From contig CM060082.1 of the NCBI GenBank assembly GCA_030533445.1, positions 41,339,817 through 41,403,816 on the forward strand: a stretch of 64,000 bases of DNA, written 5' to 3'. This document shows positions 12,384-22,611 of the stretch, in pieces (the stretch's first letter is position 1; each line of letters begins with the position of its first letter). This DNA comes from Cyprinodon diabolis. Taxonomy: Eukaryota; Chordata; Actinopteri; Cyprinodontiformes; Cyprinodontidae. The position numbers and the translations under genes are program-made. The notes beneath the pieces are model-generated. The model saw only the letters and a program-made list of their open reading frames with translations. It made no database searches and was not told the DNA's origin.

Positions 12384-12868
12384 AGCCGGGCATACGCTGT
12401 GCGATATTTTCAATCGTTGCCCACGGCTACAGCTCAAACAGTACGACGCAACCGCAGGGTTTACATGTTCACAGCTCACGACGTTTGTTCTTATACTGTG
12501 CAGACTGACGCTCTGATACGATCTACCTGCTCACACTGTACATCCAAAACCACACATCGGACTCTGCGCCTAGAGTTGGCGCTAGTCGGACTCGTCAATC
12601 TGGAAAAAGAACTCCTTTGTTTGCACGTGTGCAAACAAGGCAGGATTTGCCCACAAATATCTCACGACGGCCGACTGAATTTCAAACATGTTTGATTTTC
12701 TCACAACTTTACATTTCCTGTTCGGAAGGTGATCGTGACCTCCTGTATGGTACACGACGCAGGACGCACGATGAGGCTGAAACTGGGTCTGATCCAAAAA
12801 ATTCTCGCACAACTGGAGAATCTGCCCGAAAAGGGCAAAAAAAAAAATCGGAGTGCGTATGCCCGGCT
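12384..12868. mobile_element. PIF/Harbinger-type MITE, copy 1
   Basis: Terminal inverted repeats AGCCGGGCATACGC (left) and GCGTATGCCCGGCT (right) are flanked by TTA at 12381-12383 and 12869-12871. That is the target duplication expected of PIF/Harbinger. The 485-bp interior has no transposase. Degraded relatives lie at 53610-54405 and, in reverse, at 23295-23975. Confidence 0.75.
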
Positions 12869-12871
12869 TTA

Positions 12872-13430
12872 GAGCTGAAGTCTGACTTCAAATGCATCCG
12901 CCATCTCTGTCATCGGCTGACAAGTTTATAAACACAATGCTGGACATCGAAGGAAAAAATAAATGCCTAAAAGTAGATGTAAATGTCTGTATTTACCTGT
13001 GAACAAGTGTTCATCAAAGCCTCCCTTTCCTCAACAGTGAAGCTAGCCATAGCTTGGATCATACAAAGTTCCAAATTTAAATTCAATCATAAAAGAACCA
13101 CATTGTTCCTGCTGTCAGAGCGCATTTACAACAGTGTTAAACTTATATATTTTATAATGACTTCAATTACTGGCTTTTTGCTTCTTTAAGAAAACATATA
13201 TTAGCCTGAAGATGCTTTGCCAAATTTACTAGCCACAAGCAAAGAAGTAATGTCTTAGGAGGAAGGATGTCCTGAAAAGTAATCAATCACCTGCAGGTTA
13301 CTTTCTCAGGTAAGCTCCACCCTCAGATTGATAGCACTTGACAAGAGTGCACAGAAACAGGTCCACACTTTAAGAAAATAATCTAAAAACACAATAAAAG
13401 CTCAGAGAAGGTTTCAACCCTACGTATGTT
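12872..13430. other. No gene recognised
   Basis: AT-rich spacer without a recognisable feature. Confidence 0.4.
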
Positions 13431-13870
13431 AGGAGCTAACCTGACTCCGCCCGATGGATTTGCTCCGCATATCCATCTGGAAACCTTCCGTTGAAGTAAT
13501 TTTTGGAAGGGGCGAAAATACTGGTTAGCTGATTGGCCTATGTTGGTGATAGACGGGCCAAATACACCAATCAGATCAACGAAGCATATGACGTACTAAC
13601 AGAGCGACAACGAAAACACAAAAACAAGCCAGGCTACTCTTGCCGAAACCAGTCAGGAGAAGAGCAAAAACATCTTTTCCTCTGAGAAAAGCCTCCAGAG
13701 CAGTGTTTTGCTCTTCTTTTAAAAAAAAAGGAATATCATGTGCACTAAAAAACAAAAACCTTTTTTTTTTCTTTTTTAAAACGAAATATTCTGAGTCAGC
13801 CAGGAGTTCTGAAGACTGCTGGAAAAATGGACAAATAAAGGCTGTAAGCATCAACATTTCTGATTCTTAG
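13431..13870 (-). repeat. Dispersed repeat containing a helicase fragment
   Basis: The left part (CTCCGCCCGATGGATTTGC, GGGCCAAATACACCAATCAG) is text I recognise as a common fish repeat. The right part reads on the minus strand as a RecQ-like fragment (see 13576-13857). Boundaries are approximate. Confidence 0.5.
13576..13857 (-). pseudogene. RecQ-like DEAD/DEAH helicase fragment
   Basis: The 93-codon minus-strand frame contains an N-terminal helicase signature. A run around LKEEQNTALEAF is followed by GKDVFALLLTGFGKS, a Walker A (motif I) in which TGFGKS is the P-loop. RecQ-family helicases use this motif to bind ATP. Downstream of the P-loop the expected motif Ia and the DExH box are missing, and the frame degenerates into hydrophobic residues and then stops. 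A lysine-rich tract (KKKKKK) just upstream reflects a poly(T) run. The fragment lies inside a dispersed repeat, so I take it as the relic of a helicase carried by a transposon rather than a host gene. A cellular RecQ pseudogene is the alternative. Confidence 0.5.
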
Positions 13871-14329
13871 CCACAGCCAATTTAGGAAAGAAAATGTGAG
13901 GGTTTCCTTTTTACCGATATTTAGTTGCTATTACTGTTTTCATTTTTGATGACTCTTTCAGGTATAATTATTAGCAGGTGTTATTTCTTTTATAGAGTAG
14001 CCTATAACAACAAGAAATGGTGCCTAAACATCTGCTATTTTTTGTTTAAAAAGCATAATTAGGGTTCCACATAATAATAATAATTTAATTGACTATTTAT
14101 ACTTCTAGAAATAGGATAAAGACAAGAACAAACAGAGGAAGAATATTGACATTGATTTTATCTTACATACATTTCCACACAGTCTATAAGTAAATTAGTA
14201 CAAACATTAATGTCTGGTAAAAATGCTTGAATCTGGCTGTTTATTTTGGATATGATTAAATTACAGATAAGATAGTGATATATTGTCTTTTATAATTGTT
14301 AAAAGTGATTTTATATTCTATCAAAGGTT
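13871..14329. other. No gene recognised
   Basis: AT-rich spacer without a recognisable feature. Confidence 0.4.
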
Positions 14330-14659
14330 AGCGTGTATAAAAACGTTAGCTATTTCACTGCGCACGCTAAAAAATGTACAAACTGATCTATCAACAGCGT
14401 GCTAAAAGGATTTGGTATTTAAAACGTGCTAAATAGCGCCTCTTATCCATTTAGTACTTTTTCTGCAATGAATATGCAATATGGGGCGTTTACACGCAAA
14501 AGTGCGTCTTGTGGGAGGAGAACATGTAAATATATTAATTTAGCACTCGCAAAGTGATTTATTAAACCTGAAAGCAATTTTGCTAACGGTATCTGACTCT
14601 ATATTTAACACGTTTCAAAAGAAGGTGCAAATGGTCTGTATGCGTAATTGCGCACACAT

Positions 14660-14940
14660 GGCAGCGGTTATTGTCGCAAGAAGGAGATATTGAAATGAAG
14701 AAAGGAGACGCAGAGAACGCATTTTTTCACTCCGTGTGAATATTTTTGGAATGAACGAGGAAACGATCATTATCGTTTATCCAGCATTGCCATTTTGGAG
14801 CTGTTGGGGGAACTCCGAATGGATTTGGAGCCAGCCACAAGGAGGACCCACGCAACACCAGATATCACAAAACTCCTTGCAACAGTGGATCTCCCAATCT
14901 TGTTTTTCAGAAGTGCTGTCTGAAGTTCTAAATGCCATGT
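14660..14940 (+). pseudogene. HARBI1-like transposase fragment, frameshifted
   Basis: Pieces resembling the N-terminus of Harbinger-type nucleases are spread over more than one frame. A VARRRY-like piece lies near 14670. NIFGMNEETII lies near 14738. LEPATRRTHATPDITKLLA lies near 14828 in another frame, and LSEVLNAMSP lies near 14920 in the first frame again. In intact HARBI1-type proteins these pieces occur in this order ahead of the DDE nuclease core, which is absent here. At least two frameshifts separate them, so the copy is dead. The assignment rests on remembered family resemblance. Confidence 0.45.
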
Positions 14941-15149
14941 CGCCCTGACGCCCTATCGGAGAACCCCGACCTCTGCGCCTGTGGAGCAACATGCCAATGC
15001 TGCGGGGATGCGTACGCGCAGTCATCTCATCCACAGTCCCATTGTGAGCCATTTGGTATGTGCATTTTTCTACAGGCCAATACAAAACACCTGTTTTTTG
15101 TTTTTTGTTTTTTACTGCAGAGAAGTAGAAATTCAGCCACATACCACCT

Positions 15150-15205
15150 TAGGGAATAAAGGTTGCCAAAGTTTATATATATATATATATATATTTTTTT
15201 TTTTT
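15150..15205. repeat. TA microsatellite and poly(T)
   Basis: A short TA run is followed by T(12) and a G-rich patch inside the Harbinger remnant. Confidence 0.7.
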
Positions 15206-15619
15206 GGAGGGGGTGGGGATTAAAATTTCTTAATGCACTAGTTTGCACAAACTACAAACTGCGCAAAACCATCGTTTAAATAGGGCGTCTCCAACAGTTT
15301 TGCACCTGCCACCAGTTACGCAATCGCTCTTGTTAAATCACCTGCAAACCATGGTTCAGCCCCTCGCGCAAAATTCCAGTTTGCGAGCGCAAATTAATGC
15401 ACGCAAAATTGGATCTTGATAAATCCGGCCCTTAGGCTCATTCTCAGTGTTGTGTTTGTAGATGGTGCCACTAAAAAAGAAAATAGACATAAGGAGCTAT
15501 TTAAACAGTCAGACAGTAAGCAATATAGGACAATGATAAAAGGTTGTGTTACATTTAATCCTTTACTATTAAAAATGCACTTATACATTATATGATTATA
15601 GGAAACACAGATATCCAGT

Positions 15620-16433
15620 AATAATGATGCAGGGCAGCTGGTAGGTGAAGCTTCAGGTGATGTCTAAATAAACCAGGTGAAACTAAAATATTTCCTCTTG
15701 ATGAGTTCTGGATGAAAAATATTGACGGACAAAAACATTTTTTTTTATCTTATATATTATATATATATGTTGTATTTTTAAAATTTTGGTATAATTACTG
15801 ATCTAAGTGGGTTGCTCTGTCAGAGAAAGGCATATTTTACATTTCTATTATGTTTTAGAGTCTCTATTCTCAAGTTAATGATGAATTACTCACTAAATTA
15901 GTTGACGATTATTGAAATAATCAATTAATACGATTCATTTTTTCAGTCCCATATAAAATACATGAAATGGGCGACACAGAGTAACTACAGCCCAGATGTT
16001 CCACTTTTATAGTGAAGTTAATACTTTAATGAATGTATTATTTTGCTTGATACAGAGAGAGCATAGTAGGTAAAAATATAAGAGTGGGGTTTAACTCTGC
16101 ACAATTCTATATCTTCAGAAGAAAATACTGTATTTACCTTCTGTCTTAGTCGTTCAAATGAAACCATTTTCAAAGTGGAAAACAGTCCTAATTCCACATT
16201 GATCAGAGCCGGTGATACTTCAAACATTGATAAACAGCATCTAATGAGTGTAGCGCTTATACAATTTTTATTAATGTAGCAAAATTATGCTTTTCTCTTT
16301 TAAGAATGAATTCCTCTTATCAGTACGGATCCTCACACCGTGCATAAAAAAGGACATGCATATTGCATAGCACCAATGACAACCGACTGATAGTGTCCCT
16401 ACCAAAGTTCGAATCAAACCTACGCCCTTGCTG
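15620..16433 (-). mobile_element. hAT-like element, CAAGGGCGTAGG family, truncated copy A
   Basis: The right end is CAAACCTACGCCCTTG, the inverted terminus of the complete copy at 20303-22343. Homology to 20303-21170 continues in reverse through GAAACCATTTTCAAAGTGG and CTGATCTAAGTGGGTTGCTC to about 15640. The opposite terminus is not visible, so the copy is truncated or diverged on the left. Confidence 0.65.
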
Positions 16434-17353
16434 TAGAGGGGCAAACTTATTTTGGATTAAAATCCACAGTGAAATGAATCGCTTCAGAAACACAAATACG
16501 TCTCTGAAGTCTGCCATTGTTGTTTATGTTTGTGTGTTAAATGAGAGGCAAGGCCTACCCTGTCTGGCATCCACAAACATGACAGCTTTATGTGGGCCGG
16601 TGCTTCACAAACATTTCCAGATTCCAGATATTGTCAGTTTCATTGCCCCTTTGTTTGGATAAGACCCACAATTTGACCTAGAAGCTTGTGGGATAGACCC
16701 AAACCTACCTCAAGTGGACATCAAACACATTGCTAGGACCTTATCTATTTCTGTGGGTCGAGCATGTGGGTCTCAAAACTTTAGATGTACGACAACCTTG
16801 TTCCATTTTCATCCTTCTAGGACGGGAGTTCTTTTTGAAAATTTCTGCTGTGCTGGGCGAACTGGCAGGCAGTGTAACGCTGAGCCTCCAGGCTTCTCTT
16901 CTCTTTTCCTTCATTTCATTTTTCTCTACAGTACATCGCCACAGATTTATCACCTAGCACTGTTTTCAGCCCCCGAGCATGGGATAAGCGTCGGATCAGT
17001 GCGGCGTGGGGGGGTTGCCTTGAAGAAGGAAGGTAAGGAAAGAAGGAAGGGGAAAATAACGGGCCTTAAAATTGTGAGTCATGTAAACTGGCAAGAAGAA
17101 AAAGGGGGCTGAGGATAATTGATTCTGAGGACCCTAGTCGGATGGCAGTCCTCCCCAAGGGGAAGACGGTGAGTAGATCCCAGCTAGAGTCACTGTCACT
17201 GGGGAAGGGGGTTGGGGGGATAGAAGACCCAAAGGTGAAGTTTCAGAGAATAAATTTGTGTTTCACTTTAACATTAAAGTGGTCTTTTTACCTTTTAAGC
17301 AAAACGAAAATCTAGACCCACCTCATTGAATCTGGCCAATCTGCAATCAGTAC
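16434..17353. other. No gene recognised
   Basis: Mostly unremarkable sequence. A 132-codon frame at 16714-17112 has no domain and includes low-complexity lysine/glycine residues from a GGAAGGAAAG tract. Confidence 0.4.
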
Positions 17354-17369
17354 CATTCCTACGGGGCCA

Positions 17370-17655
17370 AAATTGTTGCTTTATTATTTACAAATGTGTG
17401 TGGAGAGTTGTATATCTGTATCTCGATTTGTGCGTGTGCAGGGGGATTTGAAAATGTGTAAATGAAACTGTAAATGTGTGAGGAGATTTGTGTGTCTGTA
17501 CAACAATCTGCAAATGTGCAAAACTACTTGTGTGTGTGTAATCTGGTTTGCAAATGTGTAAAAAATGCACAAATCTGTATTCAGATCTACAAATATGTAC
17601 TGAGATTTACAGATCTGTAATAAGATTTGCAAATGTGTAGAACAATCTGTAAACA
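17370..17655. repeat. Degenerate tandem repeat, AAATGTGT/AATCTG type
   Basis: Irregular repeats of GCAAATGTGTAAAA and ACAAATCTGTA in the left arm of the outer element. A short inverted counterpart lies at about 19155-19235. The 97-codon minus-strand frame over it is a repeat artefact. Confidence 0.65.
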
Positions 17656-17656
17656 A

Positions 17657-18759
17657 TACGGTGGCCCTGAAGTGCAAACTGCAACTACAAATCTAAAAGC
17701 GCAACTACATTAAGGAAAACAAAACTACATAAAGCAAAGCGCAACTACATAAAAAAAAACTACATAAAGCAAAGCGCAACTACATTAAGAAAAACAAAAC
17801 TACATAAAGCAAAGCGCAACTACATTAAGGAAAACAAAACTACATAAAGCAAAGCGCAACTACATAAAAAAAAATACATAAAGCAAAGCGCAACTACATT
17901 AAGGAAAACAAAACTACATAAAGCAAAGCGCAACTACATAAAAAAAAATACATAAAGCAAAGCGCAACTACATTAAGGAAAACAAAACTACATAAAGCAA
18001 AGCGCAACTACATTAAGAAAAACAAAACTACATTAAGGAAATCGCAACTACATTAAGAAAAACAAAACTACATAAAGCAAAGCGCAACTACATTAAGGAA
18101 AACACAATTACATTAACCTACCAGAAAAGGTAGGTACCAGTGGGAAACATGAGACATCGCTGATTGGACGCCGCCGCCGTTTGACCCTTGAACCGGAAGT
18201 CATTCTGCCTGCTGCGGCTTTTGAAAACATGGATATTGTCGGCGCCCTGAACATAGCTGCCGTTATCCAGGAATATTTAAAATCAGGACATACGCATGAG
18301 GTGATACTGGATATGCTCAAGACTAATCACGAAATTTCAGTTAGTTTGCGTACACTGAAGACACACTTAAAAGAAGCTGGGCTGTTCAGACGACGCAACT
18401 TCCGGTTCATGGGTCAAACGGCGCCGTCGTCCAATCAGCGATGTCTCATGTTTCCCACTGGTACCTACCTTTTCCGGTAGGTTAATGTAATTGTGTTTTC
18501 CTTAATGTAGTTGCGCTTTGCTTTATGTAGTTGCGATTTCCTTAATGTAGTTGCGCTTTGCTTTATGTAGTTGCGATTTCCTTAATGTAGTTGCGCTTTG
18601 CTTTATGTAGTTTTGTTTTCCTTAATGTAGCTGCGCTTTGCTTTATGTAGTTGCGATTTCCTTAATGTAGTTGCGCTTTGCTTTATGTAGTTGCGATTTC
18701 CTTAATATAGTTGCGCTTTTAGATTTGTAGTTGCAGTTTGCACTTCAGGGCCACCGTAA
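17657..18759 (+). mobile_element. TACGG-ended palindromic element with HTH loop, copy 1
   Basis: Termini TACGGTGGCCCTGAAGTGC and its exact reverse complement define about 1.1 kb. The left arm carries an array of about 40-bp units with CAACTACATTAAGG and CTACATAAAGCAAAGCG. The right arm carries the same sequence inverted. An inner inverted repeat (18126-18200 against 18398-18473) closes on a unique loop with the ORF at 18229-18480. The probable target duplication is AAACAA at 17651-17656 and 18760-18765, with a one-base ambiguity in a poly(A) run. It lies within the element at 17360-19249. Confidence 0.8.
18229..18480 (+). CDS. HTH protein in a transposon palindrome loop (transposase N-terminus-like)
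   Basis: An 83-residue frame from the first ATG after the inner palindrome arm. Residues 1-58 form the informative part. VIQEYLKSGHTHEVILDML is followed by EISVSLRTLKTHLKEAGL and FRRRNF, which reads as a helix-turn-helix domain of the kind found at the N-terminus of integrase-type transposases of fish and cnidarian genomes. Residues from about 59 to the stop are translated from the palindrome arm and are probably not functional. The copy at 57002-57253 has the same length and no stop, with 9 differences in 83 residues. No DDE/integrase core follows, so it cannot encode a complete transposase. It could be an exon remnant or a short DNA-binding protein. Upstream in-frame sequence to 18181 lacks an ATG. 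Expression is unknown. Confidence 0.5.
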   Translation: MDIVGALNIAAVIQEYLKSGHTHEVILDMLKTNHEISVSLRTLKTHLKEAGLFRRRNFRFMGQTAPSSNQRCLMFPTGTYLFR

Positions 18760-19255
18760 AAACAAACACAGAGACACTGTGTCTGAAGTATTTTCGCTTC
18801 AACGCCCAGAAATACAGACACATCATTGGTTACAAGTCCAGCGGTTTCGCGGTTGGCTCTCTTTACACACGTGATTTTTGCTACACTTCTGCCGTGTGAG
18901 ATGCACAAATGCGCAAAAGGACTTGTATCTATAATATCTGGATTTGCTGCCCTGGGCGCAGGCTCGCAGGCTGCCTCTTCCTCTACCTTTTTGTCCCCCG
19001 CTGCGGGAGTTGACTTGACAAGGAAAGATGGCTGCTAACAGTGAGATGGTTCGAACGTTTGCAGCTACAAATAATCCATGGGTAAGCGACTTAAGTAAAA
19101 AAAAAAAAGAAAAGAATTCCTTTTTTTTTTTTGGGATTATTTGTAACCAAAAAAATTTACAGATTTGTGGATTTTTTACACATTTGCAAACCAGATTACA
19201 CACACACAAGTAGTTTTGCACATAATAAAGCAACAATTTTGGCCCCATACATTCC

Positions 19256-20294
19256 CCTCATTGGCACACTAACAAATCTGTCAAATCCAAATTTCCTGAT
19301 TGCTCTCTTTATGTTGCTTTAACTGTAGTTGAGGGATAGAAGAAATGAAGAGGATTGCTGGGCCTCCTCAAAGTCAAAATCTCACTTCTCAACACAACAG
19401 CCCTCCTCCTCATATTAGTCCACGCCCTGGGCTCCTTGGAGCCAGACTAAATAAATTAATTACACATTCTGATGCCTGCCTACTTGCTGACCTTGTTAGC
19501 TTTTTTTCCCGTTGCATTACAGCAAACAGAAACCTCCTTGTTTGACTGTGTGTGTGGATTGTTTATATTAATAGTTGTTGGATGTGTGCGTGTACATGGA
19601 GGATCTGTTCATCTTCCAGCAGCCCAGATTCATTTACCTTTACACATAGGAGTGATCAGTAAATGTAGGTTACAGGCAGACGTAGATCCCTAAAGGCAAA
19701 GAGTGGGATGAGCATCCGGTTGTTTCACCACATTCCCTGGAGCCGAAATGACTACAGGAAGACGCTCTCTGTCTTGTCTGACTTCTGCTGGAAGACAGGA
19801 CAGGCAACTTGACCGGTTGCAGGTGTTCATCAGCCATAAAGGAGCACAAAAGTTCATCTGACAGAAACGAGGCTTTATGCAGAGCACATCAAGGACTTGA
19901 GACAGTGAGTTATCGGAGTAGAGGGGGGAGGACGGGAACAGATGGCAGGACTCCCCCTGGGGCGGACGGCGCCCAGCCTGCAGAACGCTGGGAGCTCTTG
20001 ACCATCTGGACTCAAAAAGGCAACGAGCAGAAACCCTGTAGCGAGTTTCCCATTGAAGCGTCATGGAAAAAGGAGGTCTCACTTCGAGCAATGTCACCCA
20101 CAAACACTCCATCAGCTCTCTGTAACAATAGGTCGTCCCAGTTACAGTCTAGGGACCACAGTGACACTGCAAACCAAGTAGATCTGATGCTCCAGCTGCA
20201 CAGGAATCAACGCAATGTTTGCATCCGTCAGTGTTTTCAAGCATTGCTGAAGGGTGATTAGGTGTTGGAAAGCTGGGTAGAGATCTCATAATCA
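19256..20294. other. No gene recognised
   Basis: Low-repeat sequence. The overlapping 140- and 150-codon frames at 19690-20261 run on opposite strands and have neither domain nor splice context, so neither is called. Confidence 0.45.
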
Positions 20295-20302
20295 CATTTG
20301 AC

Positions 20303-22343
20303 CAAGGGCGTAGGTTTGATTTCAACTTTGGTAGGGACACTATTCTTCAGTTTCATTGGTCCTTTGCAAAAATATGCATGCTCCTTTTTATGCTTAATGT
20401 GAGCTTCAGGGCTCATTTTGTTTAAAGAGAACAGCAGCATTTCTTGCTACATTAATACCAATCTTATAAGCACTACATGCTCTAGATGCTGTTTATCAAT
20501 ATTTAAAGCATCACTGGCTCTGATGCATGTGGAATTAGGACTTTTTCCACTTTGAAAAGGATTGCATTTAAATTTACCTGCGACTAAGACGGTGTCTGTT
20601 TAACCAAATATAGTCTATAATATGTGGATTTATCCTGTGTTTTCTTTTGAAGATATAGAATTGTGCAGAGGTAAACAGAGGTAAAACCCACTCTTATTTT
20701 TTTTTATCTAATATGCTCTGTCTAGATCTTGCAAAATAATACATTCAAGGGACGGCAAATAAATCTATTGTATTTACATGTGCACTGGAACTATAAGAGG
20801 AACTGACACTGAGCATTTAAAATATTAATATTAGAAGTTGTAGATCTGGGCTGTAGTTACTCTGTGTAGATAATTTCATGTATTTTATCTATGGCTGAAA
20901 CAATCATATTAACAAATTATTTAAATAATCGTGAACTAATTTAGTAATTGATTAATCGTAAACTGGAGTATAGGGCCACTAAAATGTGCCTTTAGCCGAC
21001 AGAGCGACCCACTTAGAGCAGGAATTATACCAAGATTGTAAAAAAATATTAGCATTTAAGAAGTAAAAAAAAAAAAAAAAGTTGTCTGTCAATATTCTCC
21101 ATCCAGAACTCCTCCAAAGGAAACGTTTAAATGTTTCTGTTTCACCTGGTTTCATTTCATAAAAGATCTTCTTTAAAGCTGCAGTCTGTTACATTGAGAA
21201 GAGAGCAGACTTCGACTGAAAATTTGAAGAAAAACAGGTTTCACGCCACTCCCCCACCCTCTCTGCTTCACTCATGCCCCACCTCCAAGCTCCACCCCTC
21301 TCACAGCATCTGCGCGGCTACCGCATGCGACCAGAAGCGTCCAAGCAGCGTACGCGGCATGGAGTGTGAACCGGTAAGAGCGATAACACTCACCTCCAAG
21401 CAGCTAGATGTAAGATGGTGGTTATACCGAAGTTTGCCGTGTAAGCAGTTGTCGGCAGGGGCAGTAAGGGCAGTTTCTCTTTCACTGGTGGCTGTCGCTC
21501 CGCCGTGACTTCCACGCGCGTCCTCCTGACTGCGGCAGCCGGGCGCTGCGGCAGGTTAAGCGGTGGTGGGGGGTGGTGGGGGGAGTGATTGACGGGGGGA
21601 GTGATTGACACTCCATCAGACGCTCCTCTGGCTGTGATTGGTTGTTTTGACTCGTCCTGAATTATTCTTTCCAGATTGAAATACAGGCAGTATCCGGGAC
21701 CAATTGAAGCAGTTTTTTTCACAGGTTACATATCACATGTACTGCTGTCTGGGCATAGGGACAGTTTTAGCCAATATGACAAAAAAGTGATTTTTTAAAA
21801 CTTACAGACTTCAGCTTTAAGGAGCCTTTGGCTATCTGATTAAAAGATAAAATAAAAGAAATCCTAACGTTGTTAACTTACATTTCTCAAGTTCCACAAA
21901 TCAAAAAACTCTGTCTTGCTTCTTTACAGAACTCCAATCAGAAGCTTTCGCCTGTTTTAGCGTAGATAATATTTTTTTTTTATTTGGACTAGTTTCGTAT
22001 AGCCCAATATTAATTTATATTAGGGTCATTTTTTTGGTGCTCCAAGCACCTACACATACAGACTAGAAAACACGCAATCAGAAAGAGAGAAGGCGGAACT
22101 TAAGGCGGAATAATCAGAGTTAAACCGCGCAGCACAGTTGATGCGCTGCTATATGAAAGGGACAGGAAAGAGCAGGCAGCTGCAGCTACCAGGCAGAGAA
22201 GCTGCGAGAGGAAAAGAAGCGGCTGCTGTATAGTAAATTATAAACATGCTGTTTACATCCAATTATTGGTAGGGACAAATAGGTCCTTCCAAAATTTTGG
22301 TAGGGACATGTCCCTATGGTCCCTATGCAAACCTACGCCCATG
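20303..22343 (+). mobile_element. hAT-like element, CAAGGGCGTAGG family, copy B
   Basis: Left end CAAGGGCGTAGGTTTG and right end CAAACCTACGCCCATG are inverted repeats with one mismatch. An exact 8-bp duplication CATTTGAC lies at 20295-20302 and 22344-22351, which supports hAT. The subterminal TTGGTAGGGACA motif is also repeated near both ends. A TTAA-type MITE is inserted at 21177-21816. No transposase frame is visible in about 1.4 kb of its own sequence. Confidence 0.8.
21177..21816. mobile_element. TTAA-type MITE nested in hAT copy B
   Basis: Terminal repeats AGCTGCAGTCTG and CAGACTTCAGCT are flanked by TTAA at 21173-21176 and 21817-21820, as in piggyBac or Kolobok elements. The interior is GC-richer than its surroundings, with a GGTGGTGGGGGG tract. 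Two anti-parallel frames (125 and 110 codons) have no domain. A relative with AGCTACAGTGTG ends lies at 31255-31752. Confidence 0.75.
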
Positions 22344-22611
22344 CATTTGACATGACCCTGTAAAGCCAGGCTCTGTCAAGACATCCACAGAGTTGCCAAG
22401 GGAGGCAGCTGCAGAACAGAGTTAGCATGTAGGTGTGGAAAGTATCAGAGCAGTACTTTATTCTAGAAGTGCACCACTTATTGAGGCATGGTTCCATTTC
22501 GACATCTTATAGTAATATTATGTAACCTTGACCTAATTATTAGCTTGATTTCAATGGAATGTCGCCTTGTCTTCGTAAGGACGTCCATGACTTTTCAATC
22601 GGCTGTGGTAA

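Larger units (their letters stand above)
14330..15435 (+). mobile_element. PIF/Harbinger (HARBI1-type) remnant
   Basis: The right end ATAAATCCGGCCC abuts TTA, in keeping with a Harbinger target site. Inside, 14660-14940 encodes broken pieces of a HARBI1-like nuclease. I could not see the matching left terminus, so the left boundary is approximate. Confidence 0.5.
17360..19249. mobile_element. TACGG-ended palindromic element, outer (TACGGGGCC family)
   Basis: The left end is TACGGGGCCAAAATTGTTGC and the right end is its reverse complement apart from TAT for TAC. An exact 6-bp duplication CATTCC lies at 17354-17359 and 19250-19255. Degenerate inverted repeats of CAAATGTGTAAA and ACACACACAAGTAG blocks fill the subterminal arms. 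A second TACGG element (17657-18759) sits inside. The outer arms encode only spurious repeat frames. Confidence 0.8.

Noticed and set aside
16714..17112. 132-codon frame
   Set aside because: Ends in low-complexity Lys/Gly from a purine tract; no domain.
19690..20261. Two opposed frames of 140 and 150 codons
   Set aside because: They overlap on opposite strands, have no domain, no splice context and no homology I can recognise.
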